Assembly: GCF_012911865.1 (NCBI RefSeq)
Contig: NZ_JAAXYH010000009.1
Coordinates: 104,272-168,271 of the forward strand
Reading direction: 5' to 3'
Origin: Shewanella salipaludis
GTDB taxonomy: Bacteria > Pseudomonadota > Gammaproteobacteria > Enterobacterales > Shewanellaceae
Length of the DNA: 64,000 nt
The notes below the pieces were generated by a model, which saw only the letters and a program-made list of their open reading frames with translations, had not been told where the DNA came from and searched no databases. The translations under genes were made by a program, and so were the position numbers. Positions 8,935 to 17,943 of the stretch are shown here, in pieces; positions within the stretch are counted from its first letter, which is position 1, and the number at the start of each line of letters is the position of its first letter.

Positions 8935-9368
8935 GATGTTGTGCCTCATTGGATTATCGGCGAAAGTACAGAATTTTTTGACACTGCATGTCATCCGCAC
9001 AGTCGCCCATGTGAAGAAGACCTCCACGACTAATGTATAAGAGGTTCTTCGGCAGGACGCCAACTTTTGAAGGCTGGGCTGGGACCCTATGGGGCGGCTA
9101 AAACTTTTGGTACCATCCAGATTAGAATTAATGCCACTGACATTTATCTGCAAGCATAGCCATGATTTCATCCCAAAGTCAGTTGATTGAGCCACAGGCG
9201 ACGCCGTTTCATTGCTCCACCGCATAGATCCGTTTCATTCCGGTACTCGTTCTTCGGCGTTAAAATTTTGCCATGCGATCAATGCCTGTGCCCCATGGAC
9301 TCCTTGGTGATCAGAAGATTAATTTTACATAACAGTGGCTTGTGGTAATCTGTTGTGCATAGAACCTA

Positions 9369-9382
9369 AGTGCATACGCACT
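9369..9382. promoter_or_regulatory. Inverted repeat in the promoter region of the 9411 gene
   Basis: AGTGC-ATAC-GCACT is a short inverted repeat immediately before TTAAAAT, a plausible -10 element, and about 29 bases before the start codon. Its position suits an operator; the regulator is unknown. Confidence 0.3.
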
Positions 9383-9410
9383 GTTAAAATATGAGCTTAC
9401 AGGAAGGACC

Positions 9411-10070
9411 ATGAGTACGGTTGATTACTCCAAATACACGTTGGACGAGTTGTTTGATGTGCGTGCCAATATTGATAAAGAGGCTCATCCTGAGAATTAT
9501 AAAGCGTTGCTGATTGAACTTGACAATCGTAAGGAAGAAGTTGAGGCGCTGACAGAAAAAAAACAAGAAGAGTTTATTTTTTCAATTGAGAACAGATTGA
9601 AAATACTCGGCTGGCTTCAACTGGCAACCTCACTTGGGTTTGCTATAGTGTGCATCTATTCGGCATTTGGCACACAAACAATAGTCAATGTGATGATTTG
9701 CAGTGTTCTCGCTATTTTTAACGGACTTGCAGGATATAGGCTGTTAACGTGCAAACGTTATGGATTTGAACTTTCTTATATCAATCAAATCTTTCAAATA
9801 GTGACAATCAATACCGGCAGCTTTTTTTTCTCATACTCGGGGCTAGGCAGCTTCATTGTTGGCATAGGAAATGGGGTTTTCGTTAAATTTTCTGTGTTAA
9901 GTCCAGGGTTCGGTTTTTTCGTCGGTGAAAACTCAGGCCAGTTCAGCGTGGGGATAGATTTAGTTGCGATATTTTTCCTGATAGTACTGAATTCGTGCAA
10001 CGAGCTGGGATTACTGTCAAAAACTGACCACAAAATTAATTCAACGCCAGGCCGCGGTGAGGTTGATTAA
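9411..10070 (+). CDS. Hypothetical multi-spanning membrane protein
   Basis: This 219-residue protein begins with a soluble segment (residues 1-60) containing YSKYTLDELFDVRANIDKEAHPENY, a short motif I know from many proteobacterial membrane proteins of unknown function. Then come about four hydrophobic segments, near 65-87, 90-112, 118-150 and 180-195. The start has a good AGGAAGG ribosome-binding site. The gene is clearly AT-richer than its neighbours, with Phe, Ile and Asn codons ending in A or T, suggesting acquisition from another source. The function is unknown. It is convergent with the secreted-protein pair that follows. Confidence 0.7.
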   Translation: MSTVDYSKYTLDELFDVRANIDKEAHPENYKALLIELDNRKEEVEALTEKKQEEFIFSIENRLKILGWLQLATSLGFAIVCIYSAFGTQTIVNVMICSVLAIFNGLAGYRLLTCKRYGFELSYINQIFQIVTINTGSFFFSYSGLGSFIVGIGNGVFVKFSVLSPGFGFFVGENSGQFSVGIDLVAIFFLIVLNSCNELGLLSKTDHKINSTPGRGEVD

Positions 10071-10185
10071 GGAATGGGACAATGTTCAAGGTGCAAGGGT
10101 TTAGCGGCGCATGGGCACGGATAAGTCTTGTTGAGTCTAAGACGGCTCAGCAAAATATATCCGCAACTGTTAGTCCTGTCTTTGC

Positions 10186-10599
10186 TTACTGTAAACTCTT
10201 TTTCAACGCCGCATCTCTGACCACCAAGGTGAGATCGTACGCTATGCTGCGGCGTAATTTAGTGAGCCAGCCTTCGACTTTGTCCTCATCGACGGAGCAA
10301 TGTTTGTCGCTGCACTCGACTCGGGTTGCCGACAGCAGTTTAACCTGTAGCGTGTCCTTGTCGGCCACAATCTGACTTGTTATCTCGTAGCTTTTATGGG
10401 TAATACTCGCAAAATAGTGGCCGGCTTCATCTTTGGAGAAGGTCCATTGATTACGCTGTAGCGATCTGCTCAGAAGGGCATCTATGTCACTCACATAACC
10501 GTTGAGAGGGATAGGATCTTGATATGGGTGTAACTCTGTTGCCATGGCCTGAACAGTAAACAAGGCGCCGAATATTAATCCTGGTGACAGCCGTTTCAT
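10186..10599 (-). CDS. Small secreted protein, paralogue of the upstream gene
   Basis: I placed the start at the second of two adjacent ATGs (10599) because an AAGGAA ribosome-binding site is then about six bases away; 10605 is the alternative. The 137-residue product begins with a signal peptide likely cleaved after AMA (residue ~20). The mature part contains a tryptophan near position 45 and ends GWLTKLRRSIAYDL. This pattern (W...alternating strands...Y/WxxNL/KLxxxI) resembles a family of small periplasmic or lipoprotein-like proteins of unknown role. The neighbouring gene upstream has the same layout, and the two are separated by only about ten bases. Confidence 0.65.
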   Translation of the reverse strand: MKRLSPGLIFGALFTVQAMATELHPYQDPIPLNGYVSDIDALLSRSLQRNQWTFSKDEAGHYFASITHKSYEITSQIVADKDTLQVKLLSATRVECSDKHCSVDEDKVEGWLTKLRRSIAYDLTLVVRDAALKKSLQ

Positions 10600-10609
10600 T
10601 TTCATTTCC

Positions 10610-11071
10610 TTATAAACGTTCAATCTTGTGTGCAATACTTTTTCGCAGGTTTTTGATGTAGTTGTAGTAACCTCGACCATTCTTGTAACAAATACCTTCG
10701 ATGAGTTTTTCGCACACATAATCGCCTAAGGCATCCTGATATTTAAGCTGCACATAATTTTCATTATATTCGATACGCATGACATTGGTGTCGCCGCGAT
10801 AATCAAACCGCGCCAGAATGTAACCCTCCCCCTCGCCATCGTAAACCCAGGAGAAGCCTTTCGTTTCGAGCATGCCTTCTAAAATGCCATAACGGACTTT
10901 ATTCAAATCAGCGCTCATGGTTGGAATTTCTTTGTGTACCGCATTGATACGGCCGTTGGACGATTTTGGCCTAACGTTCTTATCGATAATGAGTGGACTT
11001 GGAGCAGCCGCCGCAGGAGTGGCTAAGACTAACGCTGTGCATACGCTTAGCAATAAACCGGTTTTGAACAT
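10610..11071 (-). CDS. Small secreted protein, first of a tandem pair
   Basis: This 153-residue protein has a signal peptide (MFKTGLLLSVCTALVLATPAAAA). The mature part contains the pattern GFSWVYDGEGEGYILARFDY, then RIEYNENYVQLKYQDA, then YYNYIKNLRKSIAHKI. I recognise this as a family whose members share a W..., A-R, I-Y, Y-D and Y-N-x-I-x-N-L-x-x-x-I framework and are usually annotated as hypothetical lipoproteins or secreted proteins. This copy has no lipobox. Two cysteines near the C terminus (CEKLIEGIC) may form a disulfide. It is probably co-transcribed with the next gene. Confidence 0.7.
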   Translation of the reverse strand: MFKTGLLLSVCTALVLATPAAAAPSPLIIDKNVRPKSSNGRINAVHKEIPTMSADLNKVRYGILEGMLETKGFSWVYDGEGEGYILARFDYRGDTNVMRIEYNENYVQLKYQDALGDYVCEKLIEGICYKNGRGYYNYIKNLRKSIAHKIERL

Positions 11072-11359
11072 AACAAGTCTCTTGAATATGAATTTGAATC
11101 GAATGTTATCACTATGAGTGCGGGATGTAACTAATTAGTGGCTCGGAAAACATACCGGCATGATATAGGGCACGACATACAGCACCAGGTTATCAATTTT
11201 TTGGTTGTTTTACTGGAATAAAAATGTCCTGCTTGCTGGATATTAAATAAGCATGTTGATTTAGGCCAAAATAATGGGCACAAGCCTCGGGTGCAGCGGC
11301 ACTATGACATCGACTCCGACAGTCCGTTCGCGGCTGTCGGAGTCAATCGGGTCGAAGCA

Positions 11360-12427
11360 TTACCTGCGGTAACTGATATGCTGATGGAACCTCAGGATAA
11401 GATCTTCGTGTTCTTTATCCATGTCGATCTCATTGGCGAAGCTGCGCAGCGCTTCTTCGACCTGGTTCATGAAGCGCCCGTAGCCGCCGTCGTCGCAATC
11501 TTTGGGACCTGCGACTATGGCGAAATGTGCCGCCTCGGCCAGTTTGTCCCCCTGCCAGTGACGGCTGAATTGCTGCTCTGTGGCATTGGGATCGAAACCT
11601 ATCATCTGCAGTTCGGCCGTGCTTTCCAGGGTCTCAAACTTGCTGTTGCGCACTATGGGTGTCAGGCCGTTGGCGACCATGGCGAGGCGACTGAGCTGCT
11701 TGGTCGACGCGGCGCTGAGGAACTTGTCCTCCAGATATTGGTACAGCGGCGTGAAGTCTGTCATCCCCTCGGGCAAGATGCGCTGTTTGAGCTTACGGCT
11801 CAGGGGCAGGCTGACGGTCACATAGTTCAGGGCGCTGTGTTCCTGCGGCAGTTGGCAGCCTCTGGCCTGATATCTTTTATCTATGGCCCGCAGCTTATAG
11901 CCGTAAGTTTCCTTGTTGCCTTTGGCTTTGGTGAAAAAGTCGTAGGACAAATGCTGATGATCGCGGATTTTTACCGCCAGGCCAGTGGCGGGCAGCAGCG
12001 GCAGCAGGCTGTCCATGAAGTACTGCACCTTGGCGTGAAAGGTCGCCGAATTACTGCGCAGCTCACTGCCGGTGGCGAGGAATACCAGACGCAGCTTGCG
12101 GGCCCTATGCCCCGCGGTGGCAAACAGGTTTTGTGCCTCATGGTAGGCGGGATTGTAGAAGAAGCGGATCTGCTCGGCAGTCTCGAAACTATAGGCCTCG
12201 GTATGAAACCGCACCACGGGCAACTTATCGTTGGCTATGATCTGTATGTTATGGATTTCCTGTTTGTCCGCCAGAGAGAACACGGTTTGGCTCAATTGGC
12301 GATAGGCATCCTGAACATCGTCATATCCACCCAAGAGTTCGTCCGTGACTCTGATTTCGGCCAGTATGTACTGATTGCTTCTGGCGTTGGTGGGGATATA
12401 GATTCTCTTTTGATGATGATATGGCAT
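11360..12427 (-). CDS. DUF3083-like protein
   Basis: This 355-residue soluble protein starts MPYHHQKRIYIPTNARSNQYILAEI. I associate this N terminus with the uncharacterised DUF3083 family of Shewanella and related genera, from memory and with moderate confidence. There is no signal peptide, transmembrane segment or recognisable catalytic motif. It contains many conserved-looking aromatic and charged patches (VVRFHTEAYSF, HLSYDFFTKAKGN) and an acidic C terminus. A long open frame on the opposite strand (11291-12466) is a shadow with low-complexity composition. The gene stands alone between the secreted pair and tesA. Confidence 0.75.
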   Translation of the reverse strand: MPYHHQKRIYIPTNARSNQYILAEIRVTDELLGGYDDVQDAYRQLSQTVFSLADKQEIHNIQIIANDKLPVVRFHTEAYSFETAEQIRFFYNPAYHEAQNLFATAGHRARKLRLVFLATGSELRSNSATFHAKVQYFMDSLLPLLPATGLAVKIRDHQHLSYDFFTKAKGNKETYGYKLRAIDKRYQARGCQLPQEHSALNYVTVSLPLSRKLKQRILPEGMTDFTPLYQYLEDKFLSAASTKQLSRLAMVANGLTPIVRNSKFETLESTAELQMIGFDPNATEQQFSRHWQGDKLAEAAHFAIVAGPKDCDDGGYGRFMNQVEEALRSFANEIDMDKEHEDLILRFHQHISYRR

Positions 12428-12534
12428 GATGATTCCCTGTTAAAAATTAACCCGCGGTCATCCTAGCCGCGTTTGCTGACATAAATATTGCTGTAGAACA
12501 AGTTTCTGGCTGCTAGTGAGTATTTTTGTGACCC

Positions 12535-13176
12535 TTATTGCTGAACCCCTGGCAGTACCCGGACAATCCAAGGTTTTACCCAGAGGCTGATCTGTTCCTG
12601 GGCGGCTTGATTGGGATGCAGGCCATCTTTTTGCATCAAGTCTGGGTTAGGCGCTATCTCCCGCATGAAGAAGGGCATCAGGGTGATTGCCTGTTCGGTT
12701 TGTATTTCCTGATACACCCGGCGGAACGCTTGGCTGTAGCGCTTGCCATAGTTGGGAGGCATAAGTATGTCACTCAGCAGCACATTGGCTCCTGTGGATT
12801 TGATGAGCGTGATGATTTTTGTAAGATTTTTTTTCAGCTGCGCCGGTGAAAATCCCCGCAGGCCATCGTTGGCTCCGAGCTCAACCAACACCAGCTCGGG
12901 GGCGACAGAGTCAAGCAGGGCGGGCAATCGCCGCAGGGCGCCGGCACTGGTTTCGCCGCTGACCGAGGCGTTGATGATCTTATGTTCTGGCAGTTTATCT
13001 CTCAGCAGCTGCACCCAACCCTGATGTTCCGGCATGCCATAGCTTGCACTCAGGCTATCACCCAGTATTAATATAGTGGCAGCCGATACCGGCGTCGCCG
13101 TTAGCAAGATGCCGGATACCAGCAAGGCCGATATCTGCATCGAGCGCGCGAGGACGGGTCGCGTGCGCCCCAGCAT
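12535..13176 (-). CDS. tesA: Multifunctional SGNH esterase/thioesterase TesA
   Basis: This periplasmic acyl-CoA thioesterase I / lysophospholipase L1-type hydrolase shows the SGNH blocks: GDSLS with the nucleophile Ser, SGETS, GANDGLRG, and DGLHPN with Asp/His near the C terminus. A hydrophobic signal peptide ends at PVSAA. The frame is open to 13278; I took ATG 13176 (MLGRTRPV), but ATG 13140 (MQISALL) directly before the signal peptide is also possible. tesA is divergent from ybbA-ybbP, an arrangement also found in E. coli, and the 5' ends nearly touch, so the two promoters are interleaved with coding sequence. Confidence 0.9.
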   Translation of the reverse strand: MLGRTRPVLARSMQISALLVSGILLTATPVSAATILILGDSLSASYGMPEHQGWVQLLRDKLPEHKIINASVSGETSAGALRRLPALLDSVAPELVLVELGANDGLRGFSPAQLKKNLTKIITLIKSTGANVLLSDILMPPNYGKRYSQAFRRVYQEIQTEQAITLMPFFMREIAPNPDLMQKDGLHPNQAAQEQISLWVKPWIVRVLPGVQQ

Positions 13177-13195
13177 TCCAATGAAGAAGGATTTT

Positions 13196-14047
13196 ATGTC
13201 TAGCGAAAGTATGTCTTGTGACAGCCAGTCCAGCGAAAGCGTGCCGCGTGAGAGTGCCATAAATGTGGTTAACCTCAAAAAGTCCGTTATTACTCAGGAA
13301 GGTGAGTTAACTATCCTCGACGGCATTAACCTGCATGTCAAGCCGGGACAGAGTGTGGCGATACTCGGGCCTTCCGGCTCGGGCAAGTCGACCCTGCTCG
13401 GGCTGTTGGCCGCCTTGGATACCCCCAGCTCGGGTGAGATCTGGCTCGACGGAGTGGCACTGTCCGACTTGAACGAGGAACAGAAGGCGAGTCTGAGAAA
13501 GCAGAAGGTGAGCTTCATCTTCCAGTCTTTCATGCTGGTCGATACTCTGACGGCGCTGGAGAATGTGATGTTGCCCGCCGAACTCGCCGGGGTCAGGCAG
13601 GCGAGGGAAAAGGCGCAACAGATGCTGGAGCGGGTCGGCTTGTCCCACAGGCTGACCCACCTGCCCAAACAATTGTCCGGTGGTGAGCAGCAGCGGGTCG
13701 CCATCGCCCGTGCCTTCATCTGTGAACCTAAGGTGCTGTTCGCCGATGAGCCCACTGGCAACCTGGACGCCGCCAACGGCCATAAAATTGCCGACATGTT
13801 GTTTGCCCTCAACCAGGAGAGTGATACCACCCTGGTGCTGGTGACCCACGACATGCAGCTGGCCAGGCGCTGCCAGCGGCAACTGCTGATGGAGTCGGGA
13901 CACTTGTCCGAGCCCGAGCACTCGAATGCACAAGCGCCCGAGGCCGGTTCTCAAGACTGCAGCGAGACCGAGCGCGCAGGCCCCAAGGCCGTCACGGCCG
14001 CGGATGACGGCGCCATGCCGACACGGGAGTCGGGCACATGGAACTGA
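13196..14047 (+). CDS. ybbA: ABC transporter ATPase YbbA
   Basis: This ATPase of the LolD/MacB-like group contains Walker A GPSGSGKST (near residue 60), Q-loop IFQSFML, signature LSGGEQQRVAIARAF, Walker B VLFADEPTGNLD and the switch His in LVTHD. I chose the ATG at 13196, which follows a GAAGAAGG ribosome-binding site; the open frame extends upstream to 13076 inside tesA. Compared with E. coli YbbA it has an N-terminal extension of about 25 residues and a C-terminal tail of about 50 residues, both low-complexity. The stop overlaps the permease start by 10 bases, so coupling is expected. Confidence 0.93.
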   Translation: MSSESMSCDSQSSESVPRESAINVVNLKKSVITQEGELTILDGINLHVKPGQSVAILGPSGSGKSTLLGLLAALDTPSSGEIWLDGVALSDLNEEQKASLRKQKVSFIFQSFMLVDTLTALENVMLPAELAGVRQAREKAQQMLERVGLSHRLTHLPKQLSGGEQQRVAIARAFICEPKVLFADEPTGNLDAANGHKIADMLFALNQESDTTLVLVTHDMQLARRCQRQLLMESGHLSEPEHSNAQAPEAGSQDCSETERAGPKAVTAADDGAMPTRESGTWN

Positions 14048-16488
14048 GTCTGGCCTGGCGTCTGTTCAAGCGCGAGTTACGCCAGGGGCAGCTGCTGCTC
14101 ATCATACTGGCCATCACCCTGGCGGTATTGTCTGTCAGCGGCCTTGCCAGGGTCAGCGAGCGGCTGCAGTTGGCGATTCAGGGCCAGGCATCGCAGTTTA
14201 TCGCCGCCGATCGCCTCATCTATTCCCCGGCCAAATTGGCACCCGAGCTGCTGGCGCGGGCCGACGCCCTGGGACTGAAAACCGTTAGCAACCAGCAGTT
14301 CAACTCCATGGTGTATTCGGGGGATAAGTTTCAGTTGGTGACGGTGCGGGCGGTGCAGGTCGGCTATCCGCTCAAGGGGCAGATAGAGTTGGCCTCGGGT
14401 CCGACCCGGGCGCTGCCTGCGGCGGGGGAGATCTGGTTTGAAACCCGTCTCGGGGGCCTGCTCGGCCAACCTGAGACGCTGGAGCTGGGCAACAGCGAAT
14501 TTCGCCTCGGCGCCGAGATCCGTCGTCTGCCAGACGCCGGCTTCAATCCCTTCGCCTCGGCCCCGGTGATCCTCATGCGTATCGAAGATGTCGCCAAGAC
14601 GGGCATAATACAGCCAGGCAGCAGGGTGAGCTATCTGTATCAATTCGTCGGCACTGAGGTGCAGCTCAAGGCCTTCGAACAGGAGGTCAAGCCCAGGCTC
14701 ACCACCAGCCAGGAGTGGCGCGATGTGCAGTCGGGTGAGTCACCCATTGCCGCCGCCGTCAAGCGCGCCGAAAGTTTTTTGCTGCTAGCCAGCCTGCTGG
14801 GCATAGCCCTCGCCTGTGCCGCCATAGGTATCGCCGCCCAGCGCTACTGTCAGCGTCACTATGATGTGGTCGCCATGCTGAAGACCTTCGGTGCCTCGGC
14901 CAAACAGATCCGCCGCTTGTTCGGGATGCACTTGCTCATGGTGACCCTGGCCGGCCTGGGGTTGGGCCTGCTCGGCGGTTACTTGCTGGATCTGGGGATC
15001 ACAGCTTTCCTGCCCGAAGACATAGCGGCCTATTCGCCGCCACTGCTGCGTCCCGTGTTGCTGGGCCTGGGCACGGGTCTCATCAGCGCCTTCATGTTTT
15101 CCGCCTATCCCTTGTTGCGCCTGCTGGCGATACCGCCGTTGCGGGTGTTGCAGCATAACCTCGAAGGGGTGAATGTCGGCATGTGGCTGCATCTGCTGTT
15201 GAGCCTGCTGGCGATGGCGCTCTTGGGGTATCTGTATTCCGGCAGCCTGACGCTGACCCTGACCGTGGTGGCGAGCGTGCTCTTGCTGGCGGCGCTGCTG
15301 AGCCTGTTGGGCTTCGGGATGATACGTCTGGGTCATAGCGTGGGCATGAAGACCACCAACCCCTTGCAACTGGCGCTGGCGGGCCTGCGCCGCAGGGCGC
15401 GGCAGAATGCGTTGCAACTGGTGGGCTTCAGCAGCGCCCTGGTACTCTTGTTGACCATACTGTCGCTGCGGCAGGACTTGCTCGACGAGTGGCAGAAGCA
15501 GTTGCCCGCCAATGCCCCGAATTATTTCCTGGTGAATATCGCCCCCGACGATGAACAGCCATTGGCGGCGTTTATGGCGGAGAAGCAGATAGCGACAACC
15601 GATATTTATCCCGTGATCCGCGGCCGTCTGAGCCGGATCAACGGTGAGGACCTGCTCTCCCGGGAACAGCTGGACGCGGGTGAGCAGGGGCGGCTGGGAA
15701 TAGGGCGTGAGCTCAATCTAACCTGGCGGGAGCAGCTGCCGCCCAACAATGAATTGCTGCAAGGTGAGTTCAACCGCAACGCCTTCGATGTGTCGGTCGA
15801 GTCCGGGGTCGCCGAGCGTCTCGGCATAGTCATGGGGGATAAGCTGACCTACAGCATAGACAATCGTGAACTGGTGGTGACCGTCAGCAGCATACGCAAT
15901 GTGCACTGGGAGACGCTGCAACCGAATTTCTTCATGATCTTCACCCATGAGGCCCTGGCCCAGTTCGCCTATACCTCGATGGCGAGCTTCCGGCTCGAAG
16001 AGGCACAGCGCCCCGTGCTTATCGACCTCATCCAGCAGTTTCCGACCCTGTCCATCATAGATGTGGGCACCATGGTGGAGCAGCTCAGGCTGATCATCGC
16101 CCAGGTCTCGTTGGCGCTCAGCCTGGTGCTGGCCCTGGTGGTGCTGGCCAGTGCCCTGGTGCTGTTTGCCCAGACCGAGGCGGGCATGGCGACCCGGCAG
16201 CGTGAGCTGGCGGTGCTGCGCACCTTCGGCGCCTCGGGTTGGCTGTTGCGCAGCGCCACCGGCATAGAGTTTGCGCTGCTTGGCAGCATCGCCGGCTTGT
16301 TGGCCGTGGTGGTGACCGAGTTTTCCCTGTACCTGCTCAAGACCCAGGTGTTCGAGCTCAATGTCTACCCCCATTGGCCTTGGTGGGGCATAGCCCCCGT
16401 CTGTGGCGGCTTGTTGGTGGCGCTGCTCGGTGTGTGGCGCTGTCGGGCGTTGCTCAGCCTGTCCTGCAGTGAGTTGCTCAAGGGATAG
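14038..16488 (+). CDS. ybbP: ABC transporter permease YbbP, FtsX-like
   Basis: This 816-residue permease has an N-terminal transmembrane segment, a large periplasmic domain, a first FtsX block of three to four segments around 235-370, two further segments near 385-430, a second start-like segment near 465 with another periplasmic domain, and a terminal FtsX block (~690-800) with LAVLRTFGAS. This duplicated layout is that of YbbP. With YbbA it forms a transporter whose substrate is not firmly known; a role in extracting or moving lipoproteins or lipids is the usual proposal. Linkage to tesA is conserved. Confidence 0.92.
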   Translation: MELSLAWRLFKRELRQGQLLLIILAITLAVLSVSGLARVSERLQLAIQGQASQFIAADRLIYSPAKLAPELLARADALGLKTVSNQQFNSMVYSGDKFQLVTVRAVQVGYPLKGQIELASGPTRALPAAGEIWFETRLGGLLGQPETLELGNSEFRLGAEIRRLPDAGFNPFASAPVILMRIEDVAKTGIIQPGSRVSYLYQFVGTEVQLKAFEQEVKPRLTTSQEWRDVQSGESPIAAAVKRAESFLLLASLLGIALACAAIGIAAQRYCQRHYDVVAMLKTFGASAKQIRRLFGMHLLMVTLAGLGLGLLGGYLLDLGITAFLPEDIAAYSPPLLRPVLLGLGTGLISAFMFSAYPLLRLLAIPPLRVLQHNLEGVNVGMWLHLLLSLLAMALLGYLYSGSLTLTLTVVASVLLLAALLSLLGFGMIRLGHSVGMKTTNPLQLALAGLRRRARQNALQLVGFSSALVLLLTILSLRQDLLDEWQKQLPANAPNYFLVNIAPDDEQPLAAFMAEKQIATTDIYPVIRGRLSRINGEDLLSREQLDAGEQGRLGIGRELNLTWREQLPPNNELLQGEFNRNAFDVSVESGVAERLGIVMGDKLTYSIDNRELVVTVSSIRNVHWETLQPNFFMIFTHEALAQFAYTSMASFRLEEAQRPVLIDLIQQFPTLSIIDVGTMVEQLRLIIAQVSLALSLVLALVVLASALVLFAQTEAGMATRQRELAVLRTFGASGWLLRSATGIEFALLGSIAGLLAVVVTEFSLYLLKTQVFELNVYPHWPWWGIAPVCGGLLVALLGVWRCRALLSLSCSELLKG

Positions 16489-16547
16489 TGAGACCAGTAA
16501 TGTGTGTATTAACTAAATCTATTGAAATAGGTGCTAAGGAGTGAGAT

Positions 16548-17270
16548 ATGGAGCAAAGGATAATGTCCGGGGTGATGCAGAGGGTTGGCCGCGGCCTCAG
16601 GGATAACAAGGGCTTTCTGCTCTTTGTTGGCCTCATGTGTGTGTTTCGCAGCGCAGTGGCGGATTGGAATACTGTCCCGACCGGCTCCATGTTGCCGACC
16701 ATAGTGCCGGGCGACAGGATCCTGGTGGACAGGCTCGCCTATGATCTCCGTCTGCCCTTCACCCATGTGTCTCTGGCAAGACTCGAAGATCCCGCCAGAG
16801 GCGATATCGTGGTCTTCGATTCCAAGGCGGCCGATAAGCGTTTGGTGAAGCGGGTCGTCGGCGTGCCGGGCGACAGCGTCGCCATGAACAACAATCGCCT
16901 GACGATCAATGGCATGGCGCTGGACTATGGAGAGCTGGATGGCACCGTCTCAGCCTCAGCCGCCGCGACTGTCGCAGGAGCTGAGTCGCCGAGCTATGTC
17001 GACAAACGGGAGTCTCTGCTCGGCGCGGCGCACGCCATTCGCTTGATGCAGCGCAGCTCAGGGTTAGCCAATTTTGGCCCTGTCAGCATTCCGGCCGGTT
17101 ATTATCTGGCTTTGGGGGATAACAGGGACAAGAGTGCCGATTCCAGGGTGATAGGTCTGGTGCCGCGCGATGAAATCCTCGGCCGGGCCAACAGGGTGCT
17201 GCTGTCACTGGACTATGAGGATTATTATCTGCCTCGCGCCGACAGGTTTATGCGGTCGTTGCAACCCTAG
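16548..17270 (+). CDS. Signal peptidase I, short LepB-like paralogue
   Basis: This 240-residue S26 peptidase cleaves signal peptides at the inner membrane. The catalytic serine is S47 in VPTGSMLPT and the general-base lysine K101 in KRLVKRVVGVPGD; the family box GDNRDKSADSR lies near residue 188. It has one N-terminal transmembrane helix rather than the two of LepB, and an Ala/Ser-rich insert near 135-155 where LepB has its substrate-contact region. It follows ybbP by about 60 bases and may be in the same transcript. It is not next to lepA, rnc or era, so it is probably an extra signal peptidase beside the housekeeping one. Confidence 0.88.
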   Translation: MEQRIMSGVMQRVGRGLRDNKGFLLFVGLMCVFRSAVADWNTVPTGSMLPTIVPGDRILVDRLAYDLRLPFTHVSLARLEDPARGDIVVFDSKAADKRLVKRVVGVPGDSVAMNNNRLTINGMALDYGELDGTVSASAAATVAGAESPSYVDKRESLLGAAHAIRLMQRSSGLANFGPVSIPAGYYLALGDNRDKSADSRVIGLVPRDEILGRANRVLLSLDYEDYYLPRADRFMRSLQP

Positions 17271-17437
17271 CCAAGCTGGTGGCTGGCTTCAGTGGCTTCA
17301 GTGTTTTAGTGACTCAGGGAGCCGTTTCCTGGGCTCATTTCCAGCCTGCCCCTGAGATCGGCTCTGCGATTCACAGCACATCTAAGATGGTTTGTGTAAC
17401 AGGAAGTACAATTAACCAAGGTGAGGTGAGGTGAGAC

Positions 17438-17842
17438 ATGATTGACAAGGTATTTATCAATTTGCCGGTGAAAGATTTACCCCTGTCTATACGCTTTTTT
17501 ACCGCGTTGGGCTTCAGTTTTAATCCGCAATTTACCGACGACAGCGCCACTTGTATGCTGGTGACCGACAATGTCTGTGTGATGTTGCTCAGTCATGAGA
17601 AATTTCTTCAGTTCACCCCCAATCCCATCTGTGATGCCAGGGAGGCGACCGAAGTCTTGGTCTGTTTGAGTGTCGACAGCCGTGCCAGGGTCGATGAGCT
17701 GGTGGCCAAGGCACAGGCCTCAGGCGGCAGCAGTTATAATCAGCCCCAGGATCATGGCTTCATGTATGGCCATGGCTTCCAGGATCCCGACGGTCACATT
17801 TGGGAATTGGTTTATATGGAAAGTCAGGAGCAGCAGGGATAA
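17438..17842 (+). CDS. VOC (glyoxalase/bleomycin-resistance) family protein
   Basis: This 134-residue single-domain protein has the vicinal oxygen chelate pattern: FINLPVKDLPLSIRFFTALGF at the start and GFQDPDGHIWELVYM at the end, where the Glu of WEL is a usual metal ligand. The substrate is unknown; such small proteins are commonly assigned to glyoxalase-like or extradiol dioxygenase-like groups without evidence. The start follows a GGTGAGGTGAGGTGAG repeat at 17420-17435, which supplies several overlapping ribosome-binding sites. It is convergent with yfcH. Confidence 0.87.
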   Translation: MIDKVFINLPVKDLPLSIRFFTALGFSFNPQFTDDSATCMLVTDNVCVMLLSHEKFLQFTPNPICDAREATEVLVCLSVDSRARVDELVAKAQASGGSSYNQPQDHGFMYGHGFQDPDGHIWELVYMESQEQQG

Positions 17843-17943
17843 ACCCGAGCCGGGATCCCTATCTCAGTCATGAGCCGGATACTGGATTCGGGTTCCGGCA
17901 TTTTCAGGTAATTCCCACTAATTCCCATGGCCCATGGCATTTG

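Noticed and set aside
11291..12466. 391-codon open frame on the plus strand opposite the DUF3083-like gene
   Set aside because: Its translation is low-complexity (rich in Gly, Val, Gln, Leu) and mirrors the reverse gene; the minus-strand protein has far more natural composition.
13076..13195. Upstream extension of ybbA into tesA
   Set aside because: The ATG at 13196 has a good ribosome-binding site, and the extension is the reverse complement of tesA signal-peptide codons.
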